From an uncultured Oscillospiraceae bacterium (GTDB taxonomy: Bacteria; Bacillota; Clostridia; Oscillospirales; Oscillospiraceae): DNA of 64,000 nucleotides. The notes beneath the pieces are model-generated. The model saw only the letters and a list, made by a program, of their open reading frames with translations, ran no database searches and had not been told where the DNA came from. Every line of letters begins with the position of its first letter. The stretch's first letter is position 1. The position numbers and the translations under genes were made by a program. This document shows, one piece after another, positions 42,004-50,567 of the stretch. The DNA lies in NCBI GenBank assembly GCA_934591705.1, contig CAKTPM010000001.1, positions 110,554-174,553 on the forward strand, written 5' to 3'.

Positions 42004-42843
42004 TTATACGGTTCTGGCCAAAAAAGTGCGCAGGCCCTCCTCCAGGGCCGCTGCGGCGGCCGCGGCCGCCGCCTTCTCAGCGAACATCCCGAACACGGCG
42101 CTACCGCTGCCGGTCATCTGGGCGTTCAGGGCCCCCTGCCGCCGCAGTGCCGCCGCAAGGGCGGGCACGGCGCTGTCCGCCGGGAGCACCTGCTGGAAAT
42201 CGTTGCTCAGCCCCGCGGCGATGGCGGCCAGGTCGCCGCTTTCCAAGCCGGCCAGTACCGCCCGGCTGTCGCTCCGTGTGCGGTTCTCCGCGCGGTCCAT
42301 GGCGGCGTACATGGCGGCGGTGGAGTGGCTCTCCTCGGGCTTGACGATGACAAGCCAGCACGGCGGCATGGCCGGCAGGGGCCGGAGCTTTTCCCCCCGG
42401 CCGGTGGCCAGGGCCGTGCCGCCCCGGATGAAGTAGGGCACATCGCTGCCCAGCTTAGCCGCCATCTTCTCCAGCTGCGCATCCTCCAGCGCCGGGGCAT
42501 ACAGCGCCCGCAGCCCCCGCAGCACCGCTGCCGCGTCGCTGCTGCCGCCGCCTAAGCCCGCCTGGGCGGGGATGTGCTTTTTGAGGGTAAGGCCCACGCC
42601 GTCGCCGGGGCGGCCGAGCTCCCGGAAAAAGAGCGCCAGGGCCCGCATGGCCAGGTTGTCGGCGCTACGCTCCGTCATCGGGGGCACACACAAAAGGGCG
42701 TCGCGGCCGGTGCCCCCCTCCAGGCGCAGCTCATCCCATAGGGTCACGGCGGTCATCACCGTTTCTACCCCGTGGTAGCCGTCAGGCCGCTTTTCCCCTA
42801 CGGACAGGGTCAGATTCACCTTTGCAAAGGCCCTTTCCAGCAT
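42004..42843 (-). CDS. ispE: 4-diphosphocytidyl-2-C-methyl-D-erythritol kinase
   Basis: 279-residue GHMP kinase that phosphorylates CDP-ME between the IspD and IspF steps. AFAKVNLTLSVGEKRPDGYH is the family N-terminus and PAQAGLGGGSSDAAAVL the ATP loop; a late MTGSGSAVFG completes the fold. The start at 42843 has GGGAGGAG upstream. An earlier in-frame ATG at 42900 falls within the terminator of the upstream gene and is rejected. Confidence 0.95.
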   Translation of the reverse strand: MLERAFAKVNLTLSVGEKRPDGYHGVETVMTAVTLWDELRLEGGTGRDALLCVPPMTERSADNLAMRALALFFRELGRPGDGVGLTLKKHIPAQAGLGGGSSDAAAVLRGLRALYAPALEDAQLEKMAAKLGSDVPYFIRGGTALATGRGEKLRPLPAMPPCWLVIVKPEESHSTAAMYAAMDRAENRTRSDSRAVLAGLESGDLAAIAAGLSNDFQQVLPADSAVPALAAALRRQGALNAQMTGSGSAVFGMFAEKAAAAAAAAALEEGLRTFLARTV

Positions 42844-42864
42844 ATGGCCGCTCCTCCCTCTCCG

Positions 42865-42898
42865 CAAAAAATAAGACCGCCGAATATTCGGCGGTCTC
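42865..42898 (-). terminator. Terminator after the DUF1015 gene
   Basis: AGACCGCCGAA / TTCGGCGGTCT stem with a 2-base loop, then TATTTTTT on the minus strand. Confidence 0.9.
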
Positions 42899-42930
42899 AT
42901 TATACAACACTTTTGTCAGCTTGGCTACAC

Positions 42931-44214
42931 TTACTTGACGATCTTGCGGGCCTCGATGTAGTAGCGCTTGTCCTGGGCGTGACCCATGGAGAAGGTCTTG
43001 CGGGGCAGCACGCCGTCGGCCATGACGGTCTTGAAGAGCTGCTCCTTGCCCATGGCGGGCAGCTTGATGCCGAAGTTGCCGGGCTTGGAGCCCAGCTCAT
43101 CCACCACCTCGTCGCCGTGGATGTAGTCCACCTCGCCGCCGAACTCCCGGAGATACTGATCCAGGAAGGTCTGCACGGAGGCAACACACAGCTGCTTTTC
43201 GGGATGGGGGATGGTCATGATACCGCTGTGGCCGGCATAGTTGTAGGCAAAGGTGTGGCCCTCGCCCTCCCCCTCATGGGTGCCGGGATAGAATTTCTTC
43301 AGCTCGGCGATGAGGTGCTGGGCGTCCACGCCGAAGAGCACCCGGTGGATGGGCTCGAACTGCAGGGCGTCATCGTGGTTGTTGACCACCTCCACCAGGG
43401 CGTAGCGGGCGGGCAGGGCCAGATACTCCTCGGGGGTCTTGCCCACCTTCTGCTCCTCATAGCAGGCCTTGGCGGTGGCCAGGGAATGGTTGCCGTCACC
43501 CACGGCGAACAGCAGGGGCGCGGCGCCGGAGAGGTGATACTTGGCCATCTGGGCCTCGTCGGAGCAAAGGCCGGTGAGGGCCTCGGCCACACCGTCGATC
43601 TGCTTGCCGGAGAGCTTGAAGCCCCGGATGTGACCGCCGTTCTGCATGAGGTCGAAGTCATAGAGCTTCTCCATGGTGTCCGCTGCGGCGGTGAGGGGCT
43701 CGATGACGGTCTTTTCGGGGTTGTCGATGAGCAGCATCACATGGGGCAGCTCCACGGGGGCATTGCGGCGCACACGGGCCCGGGGCGGGATGCGCTCCTG
43801 GACGGTGGCCTCGGTGGCCCGGATCAGGGCGCCGCTGCCGGGGGTGAAGTCATAGGTGTCCAGGTCCACCATACCGATGAGGCCGTGGCGGATCTTGCCG
43901 TCAGACTGCTGGCGCTCGATATAGATGAGGGAGTCCTTGAGGGTCTGGAAGATGCCCTTTTCCAGGTACTCATCCATGGACTTGTTGATGTCGGCGATGA
44001 GCTCATCCACATTGGGGGCCTTGAGGTTGGCCTCAGGCAGGATCAGACGCAGGGTGGAGGGGGCGTCGCCCACCTGCTTCTCCACGGCCTCCCAGTATTC
44101 CGGCTCGGAGGTGAACTGGTCGCAGGCCACCACGGCCCACTTGGTCATGTCCTGATCCTTGGGCAGCAGGATATCCGCGGGATAAAAGCCCAGCTTTTTA
44201 AACTTCTTGTGCAT
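42931..44214 (-). CDS. DUF1015 family protein
   Basis: 427 residues starting MHKKFKKLGFYPADILLPK. The stretches WAVVACDQFTSEPEYW, FAVGDGNHSLATAKACYE and HRVLFGVDA are characteristic of DUF1015, a widespread family without a settled activity. No signal peptide or membrane helix, so cytosolic. Monocistronic with its own promoter and terminator. Confidence 0.88.
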   Translation of the reverse strand: MHKKFKKLGFYPADILLPKDQDMTKWAVVACDQFTSEPEYWEAVEKQVGDAPSTLRLILPEANLKAPNVDELIADINKSMDEYLEKGIFQTLKDSLIYIERQQSDGKIRHGLIGMVDLDTYDFTPGSGALIRATEATVQERIPPRARVRRNAPVELPHVMLLIDNPEKTVIEPLTAAADTMEKLYDFDLMQNGGHIRGFKLSGKQIDGVAEALTGLCSDEAQMAKYHLSGAAPLLFAVGDGNHSLATAKACYEEQKVGKTPEEYLALPARYALVEVVNNHDDALQFEPIHRVLFGVDAQHLIAELKKFYPGTHEGEGEGHTFAYNYAGHSGIMTIPHPEKQLCVASVQTFLDQYLREFGGEVDYIHGDEVVDELGSKPGNFGIKLPAMGKEQLFKTVMADGVLPRKTFSMGHAQDKRYYIEARKIVK

Positions 44215-44266
44215 GGTGTTCCTCCTATGAATAAATAGTGATGGGGTCGCATTTCAACTACCCTAT

Positions 44267-44295
44267 ATCATAGCATACCCCCCTACCCTTTGCAA
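44267..44295 (-). promoter_or_regulatory. Promoter of the DUF1015 gene
   Basis: Minus strand TTGCAA (44295-44290), 17-bp spacer, TGC-TATGAT (44272-44267). Confidence 0.75.
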
Positions 44296-44396
44296 TCGCT
44301 TTCTAACGGATTATCAGGATATCTCACAAATTTTTTGCTGCATAAGCCGGCGTTTTTCGGAAACAATAAAGCCAGCAGACGATAAGGAGGCCGTAT

Positions 44397-44600
44397 ATGA
44401 AAATCGCAGATAGGATCGCGCTGGTGCTGATCATCATCGGCGCGCTGAACTGGGGCAGCGTGGGGCTTTTCAGCTTCGACTGCGTGGCCTTCCTCCTGGG
44501 CGGGCAGACCGCCCCCCTCAGCCGGGTGGTCTACTCCCTGGTGGGCATCGCCGGGCTATGGAGCATCACCCTGCTTTTTCGGGAAGAGCCAGAGCCGTAA
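44397..44600 (+). CDS. DUF378 small membrane protein
   Basis: 67 residues, two membrane helices (about 6-26 and 41-60) with the family signature IIIGALNWGSVGLF at the start. Ribosome-binding site AAGGAGG about seven bases before the ATG. DUF378 (YuzA-like) proteins are small membrane proteins of unknown role. It stands alone on the plus strand. Confidence 0.85.
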   Translation: MKIADRIALVLIIIGALNWGSVGLFSFDCVAFLLGGQTAPLSRVVYSLVGIAGLWSITLLFREEPEP

Positions 44601-44616
44601 TGGGCAGCCCCAGCCA

Positions 44617-44655
44617 AAAACCGTCCCCGGGGAAAATCCCTGGGGACGGTTTTCT
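44617..44655. terminator. Bidirectional terminator between the DUF378 gene and pepD
   Basis: AAACCGTCCCC / GGGGACGGTTTT stem, A-run before and T-run after, between two convergent genes. Confidence 0.88.
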
Positions 44656-44664
44656 TGTTTCGGT

Positions 44665-46113
44665 TTACTTGCTCATCTCCAGCACCCGGCAGACCACCTC
44701 ATAGAGCTGCGCCGTGGAGGGCACACTCAGACGCTCCCGCTCGGAGTGGATGTCGTGCATCTCCGGCCCCAGGGACACGGCGTCGAGCCACGGCATCTTC
44801 TCGATGAAGAGCCCGCATTCCAGACCGCCGTGGGTGGCCTCGATGCGACCCTCCTTGCCGGTGACGGCCCGGTAGGCGGCCATGACCCGGTCCCGGAGCA
44901 CGGACTCCCGGGCATACTGCCAGCCGGGATAGTCGTTGCCCGGCTCCACGGTGCCGCCGGCCAGCTCGATGATGGCCCCGATGCGCTGCAGGAGCATCTC
45001 CTTCTGGGAGGCGATGCAGGAGCGCACGGACAGGGCGAAGTGTACGCCCTCACCATCCATGTGCATCACGCCCATATTCAGGGAGGTCTGCACCAGGCCG
45101 GGGAAGTCCACATTCATGGCCTCCACGCCCTGGGGCACCACCAAGAGCGCCGTGAGGACCCGGTGGGTAGTCTTTACGCTCAGGGCCGGCCGGGCCTCCA
45201 CCCGGCGGCAGGTGAGCTGCAAGCCGTCGTCACAGCCGCGATACTCATTTTGCAGCACCGCGGCAAACGCCGTGATAAAGGCCTCGAAGGCCGCCGCCTT
45301 GGCGGCGGGGACGCCCACCACCGCATCGTTCCGGGGGCAGATGACATTTTCGAACTGGCCGCCGCGGATGTCGGCAAGACGCAGGGTGTCCAGCCGCTGC
45401 ATGGCCGTGTAGAGCACCCGGCCCATGAGCTGGTTGGCGTTGGCGCGGCCCTTGTCGATCTCCGCGCCGGAGTGGCCGCCCTGGAGACCGCAGAGCGTGA
45501 CCTCGAAGAAGGTATCGCTGTCGGCGGGCTCCGGATGACCGGGCAGCAGGCACAGGGCCCTTGCGCCGCCGGCGCAGGACACGGTGAACACGCCGTCCTC
45601 CTCGGAGTCCAGGTTCAGGAACATGCGGCCCTTTAGGTCGGAGCAGTCGATGCCGAAGGCGCCGTCCATGCCCGTCTCCTCGTCCACGGTGAGCACCACC
45701 TCCAGAGGCGGATGGGCCAGGGTGTCGTCCGCCAGGACGGCGAAGGCCACCGCCACGGCGATGCAGTCATCGCCGCCCAGGGAGGTCTTGTCCGCCCAGA
45801 TCCACTGCCCGTCGGTGCAGAGATCCAGGCCCTCCTTGGCCATGTCCTTGGCGCTGTCCTTGGTCTTGACGCAGACCATGTCCATGTGACCCTGGAGGAT
45901 GACGGGCTCGGCGTTCTCATAGCCCCGGGAGCCGTCCTTCCAGATGATGACATTGTTCAGCTCGTCCTGCCGGCAGCGCAGGCCCAGCTCCTTGGCCATC
46001 TCCACGCACAGGTCGCTGATGATCTTGGTGTTGCCGCTGCCGTGGGGCACGGAGCAGAGGCGCTCGAAATACGAAAATACGCTTTGGGGCTTCAGTTCGG
46101 ATAATACACCCAT
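44665..46113 (-). CDS. pepD: Beta-Ala-His (aminoacyl-histidine) dipeptidase, M20C
   Basis: 482 residues. Cytosolic zinc dipeptidase with the M20 metal motifs QGHMDMV, DKTSLGGDDCIAVA and TVDEETGMDGAFG, and a dimerisation lid in between; the late LDAVSLGPEMHDIHSERE supplies the last metal His. The length is normal for PepD. It follows the ABC importer operon by 62 bp without a clear terminator, so partial read-through is possible. Confidence 0.93.
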   Translation of the reverse strand: MGVLSELKPQSVFSYFERLCSVPHGSGNTKIISDLCVEMAKELGLRCRQDELNNVIIWKDGSRGYENAEPVILQGHMDMVCVKTKDSAKDMAKEGLDLCTDGQWIWADKTSLGGDDCIAVAVAFAVLADDTLAHPPLEVVLTVDEETGMDGAFGIDCSDLKGRMFLNLDSEEDGVFTVSCAGGARALCLLPGHPEPADSDTFFEVTLCGLQGGHSGAEIDKGRANANQLMGRVLYTAMQRLDTLRLADIRGGQFENVICPRNDAVVGVPAAKAAAFEAFITAFAAVLQNEYRGCDDGLQLTCRRVEARPALSVKTTHRVLTALLVVPQGVEAMNVDFPGLVQTSLNMGVMHMDGEGVHFALSVRSCIASQKEMLLQRIGAIIELAGGTVEPGNDYPGWQYARESVLRDRVMAAYRAVTGKEGRIEATHGGLECGLFIEKMPWLDAVSLGPEMHDIHSERERLSVPSTAQLYEVVCRVLEMSK

Positions 46114-46130
46114 AATAAACCTCCTGTGGA

Positions 46131-46161
46131 TACAGGGGCTGCGGCACGCGCAGCCCCTGTA
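46131..46161 (-). other. Stem-loop upstream of pepD
   Basis: TACAGGGGCTGCG / CGCAGCCCCTGTA stem with a short loop but no T-run on the minus strand. More likely an mRNA stabiliser or weak terminator at the end of the ABC operon. Confidence 0.5.
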
Positions 46162-46175
46162 AGGTAGACAAAGCT

Positions 46176-46643
46176 TTACATACCGCCCATGAGATCATCG
46201 CCGGTGTCGCCGGTATTGACGGTGTCGTCTGCGGGCTCCTGCACCACGACGGGAACGAATTCCTCCAGATAAGCGTCCGCCGGGAGACCGGCCAGCACGC
46301 CGGGGATGTTCACGATGACGCCGTCGGCATTGAGGGGCAGCTTCACGGTGACGACGCGCTCCTCCTCGGTACCGTTTTTGACCTGCATGATCTTGAGGGT
46401 CATCTGATAGTTCTGGCCCATCCAGGTGGCGGCGCCGCGCTCGCCCTCATAGAGCTTGGCGGTCTGCTCGCCCTTGGTGTAGACCGAGACCTTATAGGGG
46501 GCCTCGTAGGTCTTGCCCTCGTAGGTCAGCGCCTTGTTGTCCAGATACACGCTGTGGCCGCGGCCGACGACAAACAGCACCACGCAGATGACCAGGAGCA
46601 CCAGAAAAGCGGCGATCTTGATGAGTAAGCCCTTCTTATTCAT
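46176..46643 (-). CDS. Membrane-anchored accessory protein of the DUF3798 ABC importer (DUF6672-like)
   Basis: 155 residues. One N-terminal membrane helix (LIKIAAFLVLLVICVVLFVVG, about 7-27), then an extracytoplasmic beta-rich domain (KALTYEGKTYEAPYKVSVYT) and an acidic Gly-rich tail (DTGDDLMGGM). It resembles small proteins found beside importers of this kind that I tentatively place in DUF6672. The start at 46643 overlaps the upstream permease stop by 8 bp, so it is a stable part of the operon. Role unknown; a binding-protein docking or assembly partner is one possibility. Confidence 0.65.
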   Translation of the reverse strand: MNKKGLLIKIAAFLVLLVICVVLFVVGRGHSVYLDNKALTYEGKTYEAPYKVSVYTKGEQTAKLYEGERGAATWMGQNYQMTLKIMQVKNGTEEERVVTVKLPLNADGVIVNIPGVLAGLPADAYLEEFVPVVVQEPADDTVNTGDTGDDLMGGM

Positions 46644-47781
46644 TGGCTGCCGCCTCCTTTTCCTGCTTCTGCTCGATGGCGAGCTGGCGTCCCAGCTGGC
46701 TCTTGTTCTTGCGCTTCTTGGTCTCATACATCACCAGCGCCACAGTGATAACACCGTAGGACACGAACACGCGGAAGTATTCGCCCACCATGGAGTCGCC
46801 GGTGATGGCGCCGCCTGCGGGAGGCGCCACGATGAACATGGTGTGGAAGAGGATCACGCCCAGGAACACATTGCCGATGGACGCCTTATCCACGGAGGCG
46901 CCGCCCACCAGCAGCGCGGCGATACAGAACATACCGATCTGGGAGTGGGCGCTGTAGGTGGCGATGTTGCCCATGTTCTGCAGGTAGATGATCATACCGA
47001 AGCCCGCCAGCACCGTGGAGATCACGATGGAGATGATGCGGGTGCGGTCCACATTGATACCGGCGTCACGGGCCACCTCCAGATCCTGGCCCACCGCGCG
47101 CATATCCTGGCCCAGCTTGGTCTTGCGGAACCAGATGATGAACAGGCACAAAATGGCGATGAGGATGAAGTTGAACACGGGGATCTTCACCACGCCGATG
47201 CGCACGGCCAAGAGGTTATCGAAGCACTGGCGCATGCTCATCAGGTCCACGGAGTTACGCACACCGTAGCCCCGGGGCAGGATGATGCTGGAGTGCTTGA
47301 TGGGGATGATAGAGCCCATCATGAACAGCACGATCAGCTGATAGACACCGTTCATGAAATAACTCATCATGTAGCTGGTGATCATCTCGCGGCCCTTGGC
47401 CTTGTTGAGGATGTTGCCGCAGAGGATGCCCAGCAGAATGGAGATGGGGATGGACACGATCATGGCCAGGAACACGCCGGGGATGCCCCATACCTGCCAG
47501 TCGGTCACAAGGATCAGGGCGATCTCACCGGCCATGGCGCCCAGGGTCATACCGAAGTTCAGACCCATACCGGCCATCACGGGGATCAAAAGGCAGAGAA
47601 TGAGGAAGATGTTGCGTCCCATGCGGGTGACGATCTCGTTGATGAGATACCCGGCGGAGAGGCCCGACAGGGGGATGCACACGATGCAGATGATGATGAA
47701 CATCACCGGCACGGTGTTGGCGGAGAGGAATTGCAGCACGCGCTTGCCGAGGGGGGCGTTGTTCACGGTTTTCTTTTTCAT
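46636..47781 (-). CDS. Simple-sugar/nucleoside-type ABC transporter permease (second)
   Basis: 381 residues, about nine to ten hydrophobic helices. Belongs to the RbsC/YufP-like permease group: GLNFGMTLGAMAGEIALI near the N-terminus, GQDMRAVGQDLEVARDAGIN in the coupling loop and LVGGASVDKASIGNVFLG near the end. The tail is charged (KKRKNKSQLGRQ). It overlaps the neighbouring permease by one base (TAATG). The two permeases share the N..P-linked layout but differ in sequence, so a heterodimeric pore is likely. Confidence 0.92.
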   Translation of the reverse strand: MKKKTVNNAPLGKRVLQFLSANTVPVMFIIICIVCIPLSGLSAGYLINEIVTRMGRNIFLILCLLIPVMAGMGLNFGMTLGAMAGEIALILVTDWQVWGIPGVFLAMIVSIPISILLGILCGNILNKAKGREMITSYMMSYFMNGVYQLIVLFMMGSIIPIKHSSIILPRGYGVRNSVDLMSMRQCFDNLLAVRIGVVKIPVFNFILIAILCLFIIWFRKTKLGQDMRAVGQDLEVARDAGINVDRTRIISIVISTVLAGFGMIIYLQNMGNIATYSAHSQIGMFCIAALLVGGASVDKASIGNVFLGVILFHTMFIVAPPAGGAITGDSMVGEYFRVFVSYGVITVALVMYETKKRKNKSQLGRQLAIEQKQEKEAAANE

Positions 47782-48893
47782 TATCTTCCACCCTCCTTCG
47801 TCTTTCTGGTCAAGGCGTAGACGATCATACCGTTGGAGACGATCATACGGATGACCTCGCTCATGTCCATGTGGATGAGACTGTTCATGACCGTGGGGGT
47901 CATGGTGACGATACCCTGGAAGAGGAAGGTGCCGATGATGACATTGGTGATGGACGCCTTGTTGACGGAAGCGCCGCCGATGAGGATCGCAGCCACGGCG
48001 GGAAGGGCCATGAACAGCGGTGCGTTGTAGATCTGGATGAAGCCGAAGCCCTGCTCATACACCAGGATGCCCACAGCGGCCAGCCAGGTGGAGAGGATGA
48101 CGGACAGGGTACGCATCTTGTCCACATTCACGCCGGCGGCCTTGGCGAAGGTGGGGTTGGAGCCCACGGCGGTCATGGCCGTGCCGGTCTTGGTGTGCAG
48201 AAACGCCCACACCAGAACGGCCAGCAGCGCGAAGAACAAAATCGCACCGGTGGGGATCACCAGGTTGATGCCGATGCTGTTGAGGTCGATCTTCAGGAAC
48301 TTGGCCAGGAACTGGTCGTAATAGCCCTCCAGGGAGATGGTGGTACGAAGGCCCTTGCCGGAGAGGCCCCACACCATCGTGGGGTGCTTGTAGGGCAAAA
48401 GCAGCCACATCATGCACATGAAGGACACGGACGAGAAGCCCACATAGGTGGCGACCATCATTTCGCCGCCCTTGATGCGGTTGAGGAGCCAGCCGTATGC
48501 CCAGCCGAAGAGCAGTGCGAACGGCGTGGAGATGACGATGGCCATCAGGAAGCTGGCGCCGCCGGTGAAGCCGAGCTCAATGGAGAGCGTGGCCCCCAGC
48601 AGGCCGGAGATGATGCCCAGCGGCAAGCCGAAGTTCAGGCCGCAGCCGGAGTGTACCATGGGGACCATGGCCAGCACCAGCACGGCGTTCCAGCTGAAGC
48701 GGTTGATGGTGTTGGTGATCTGGGTGGGCAGGTCGCAGCCGGCCACGGGTGCCAGGATGAACATCAGCAGCAAAAAGGCCGTGATGAGGATGCGGGGCAG
48801 ACCGTAGGAGGCCACAAAGCCCTTGAAGCCGCCGTTCTTTTTCAGCTCGGGCTCCGGAAGCGTACCCGCGGGAGCAGTTTTATCTTTCTTCAT
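47781..48893 (-). CDS. Simple-sugar/nucleoside-type ABC transporter permease (first)
   Basis: 370 residues, multi-spanning. HSGCGLNFGLPLGIISGLLGA, AMTAVGSNPTFAKAAGVNVDKM and AAILIGGASVNKASITNVIIG parallel the same positions in the second permease. The start at 48893 (MKKDKTAPAG) has GAGGAGGTG seven bases upstream; a GTG nine bases earlier overlaps that site and is rejected. Confidence 0.92.
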   Translation of the reverse strand: MKKDKTAPAGTLPEPELKKNGGFKGFVASYGLPRILITAFLLLMFILAPVAGCDLPTQITNTINRFSWNAVLVLAMVPMVHSGCGLNFGLPLGIISGLLGATLSIELGFTGGASFLMAIVISTPFALLFGWAYGWLLNRIKGGEMMVATYVGFSSVSFMCMMWLLLPYKHPTMVWGLSGKGLRTTISLEGYYDQFLAKFLKIDLNSIGINLVIPTGAILFFALLAVLVWAFLHTKTGTAMTAVGSNPTFAKAAGVNVDKMRTLSVILSTWLAAVGILVYEQGFGFIQIYNAPLFMALPAVAAILIGGASVNKASITNVIIGTFLFQGIVTMTPTVMNSLIHMDMSEVIRMIVSNGMIVYALTRKTKEGGR

Positions 48894-48906
48894 ATGGCAC
48901 ACCTCC

Positions 48907-50496
48907 TCACTTGACCGAGCTGACCATCAGCATACCGAAGTCCTCGGATGCGTCGGTGGCCGGCAGGATACCGGCGATCTTGCCGCCGGAGACGATGGCG
49001 ATACGGTCGCAGACCATGCGCAGCTCCTCCAGCTCGGAGGAGATCATCACGACCGTGACGCCGGATTCGCGGTTGAACTTTTTCAGTGCCTCCAGCACCA
49101 GCGCCTTGGCGCCCACATCGATGCCGCGGGTGGGCTCGGAGACAAAGAGGAACTTGGGCGAAAGGGCAAAGGCCTTGGCCAGGCAGATCTTCTGCTGGTT
49201 GCCGCCGGAGAGCTCTCTCGCCTTCTGCTGGGAGCTGGTGCACTTGATGGCCAGCTCGTCTATGTACTGCTTGGTGACCTCGCCGATGGCCTTTTCATCA
49301 CGCCAGGTGAAGGGGCCGATCTTCTTGAGGAAGCGGTTCTGCACCTGCATGGCGGGGAACGCCACATTCCACTCCAGGGTCTCATCCAGCAGCAGGCCCA
49401 CGCCCCGGCGGTCTTCCGAAACGAAGGCCAGGGAGGCATCCAGGCAACTGCGGGGGTTATTCAGCGGGATCTCCCGGCCTTCAAACTCCACGGTGCCGCC
49501 GGCCTCATAAAGGCCCATGATGCCGTTGGGGATGCCCAGCTTGCCCTGGCCGGCCAGACCGCCGATGCCCAGGATCTCGCCCTGCTTGACATCCAGGTTT
49601 ACATTCCGCACGATCTCGCCGGGCATATCCACCCACAGGTTATGGATGGACATGGCGTTGGGCGCGCCGCTGAAGTCCCGGACATCGTCGCGCTTCTTCT
49701 CGGCGCCCTCCACGGTGCGGCCCACCATGGCCCGGGTAATGTCGGAGACGCTGGTCTCCTTGGCGGGCATATCCGACACCACGAAGCCGTCGCGCATGAC
49801 CACCACCTTGTCGCAAACGGCAAGGATCTCATGCAGGCGGTGGGTGATGAAGATAATGGCGATGCCCTGGGCGGCCATGCCCCGGATGGACTGCAAAAGC
49901 GCTTCGGCCTCCTTCTCGGTGAGCACCGCGGTGGGCTCGTCGAGGATGAGGAGCTTGAGGTTGTCCTTGCTCAGCTCCCGGGCGATCTCGGTGAACTGCT
50001 TGTGACCCACGGGCATCTGGTTGATGACCATTGCGGAGTCTATGCTAAAGCCCATTTTTTCGATGGCATTCTGGGCCCTACCATTCATTTCATTATAATC
50101 CAAGGTGTTCATACGCTGACCGAACACCTGGGAAACAACATTTTTCTTCTGCGGCTCACGGTTGAGAAGGATGTTCTCAGTGGCGGTGAAGCCGGGGATC
50201 AGAGAGAACTCCTGATGCACCATGCCGATACCGGCTGCCAGCGCATCAAAGGGAGAGTTGAAGGTGACCTTCTGGCCGTCGATCAGCACATCGCCGCCAT
50301 AGCCGCCGGTCTCACGGATTACATCCATGCCGAAAAGGATCTTCATCAAGGTGCTCTTGCCTGCGCCGTTTTCACCGCACAGTCCAAGGACTTCACCGGC
50401 GTGCAGAGTCAGATTGATATCTGACAGCACCTGGTTGCCGAAGAAGTCCTTCTTGATGTTCTTCATTTCCAGCAAAGGAGTCTTGTCATTGATCAT
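48907..50496 (-). CDS. Sugar-type ABC transporter ATP-binding protein, two nucleotide-binding domains
   Basis: 529 residues with two ABC domains in tandem. The first has Walker A GENGAGKSTLMK, Walker B LLILDEPTAVL and IIFITHRLHE. The second, as usual in RbsA/MglA-like proteins, has a degenerate Walker A (GGLAGQGKLGIPNG) but a good signature (LSGGNQQKICLAKAF) and LFVSEPTRGIDVGA. It powers the two permeases. Starts 71 bp after the lipoprotein gene. Confidence 0.93.
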   Translation of the reverse strand: MINDKTPLLEMKNIKKDFFGNQVLSDINLTLHAGEVLGLCGENGAGKSTLMKILFGMDVIRETGGYGGDVLIDGQKVTFNSPFDALAAGIGMVHQEFSLIPGFTATENILLNREPQKKNVVSQVFGQRMNTLDYNEMNGRAQNAIEKMGFSIDSAMVINQMPVGHKQFTEIARELSKDNLKLLILDEPTAVLTEKEAEALLQSIRGMAAQGIAIIFITHRLHEILAVCDKVVVMRDGFVVSDMPAKETSVSDITRAMVGRTVEGAEKKRDDVRDFSGAPNAMSIHNLWVDMPGEIVRNVNLDVKQGEILGIGGLAGQGKLGIPNGIMGLYEAGGTVEFEGREIPLNNPRSCLDASLAFVSEDRRGVGLLLDETLEWNVAFPAMQVQNRFLKKIGPFTWRDEKAIGEVTKQYIDELAIKCTSSQQKARELSGGNQQKICLAKAFALSPKFLFVSEPTRGIDVGAKALVLEALKKFNRESGVTVVMISSELEELRMVCDRIAIVSGGKIAGILPATDASEDFGMLMVSSVK

Positions 50497-50521
50497 TTCC
50501 TTGTACCCCTGTTGTTAGGAT

Positions 50522-50549
50522 AGCGGGGAGGATACGGATCCTCCCCGCT
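50522..50549 (-). other. Intercistronic stem-loop after the DUF3798 lipoprotein gene
   Basis: Perfect 12-bp AGCGGGGAGGAT / ATCCTCCCCGCT stem with a 4-base loop, no T-run on the minus strand. Probably protects the 3' end of the lipoprotein message and raises its level relative to the transporter genes. Confidence 0.6.
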
Positions 50550-50567
50550 GATTGTTTGCGCTGATAA

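Noticed and set aside
42844..42900. Longer N-terminus for IspE starting at 42900
   Set aside because: The extension is the terminator hairpin of the DUF1015 gene, and a good ribosome-binding site precedes the family-typical start at 42843.
44340..44368. Sigma-F promoter for the DUF378 gene
   Set aside because: GCATA and GGAAACAATA match the two elements, but the 14-bp spacing is shorter than the ~16 bp expected, and nothing else ties this gene to sporulation.
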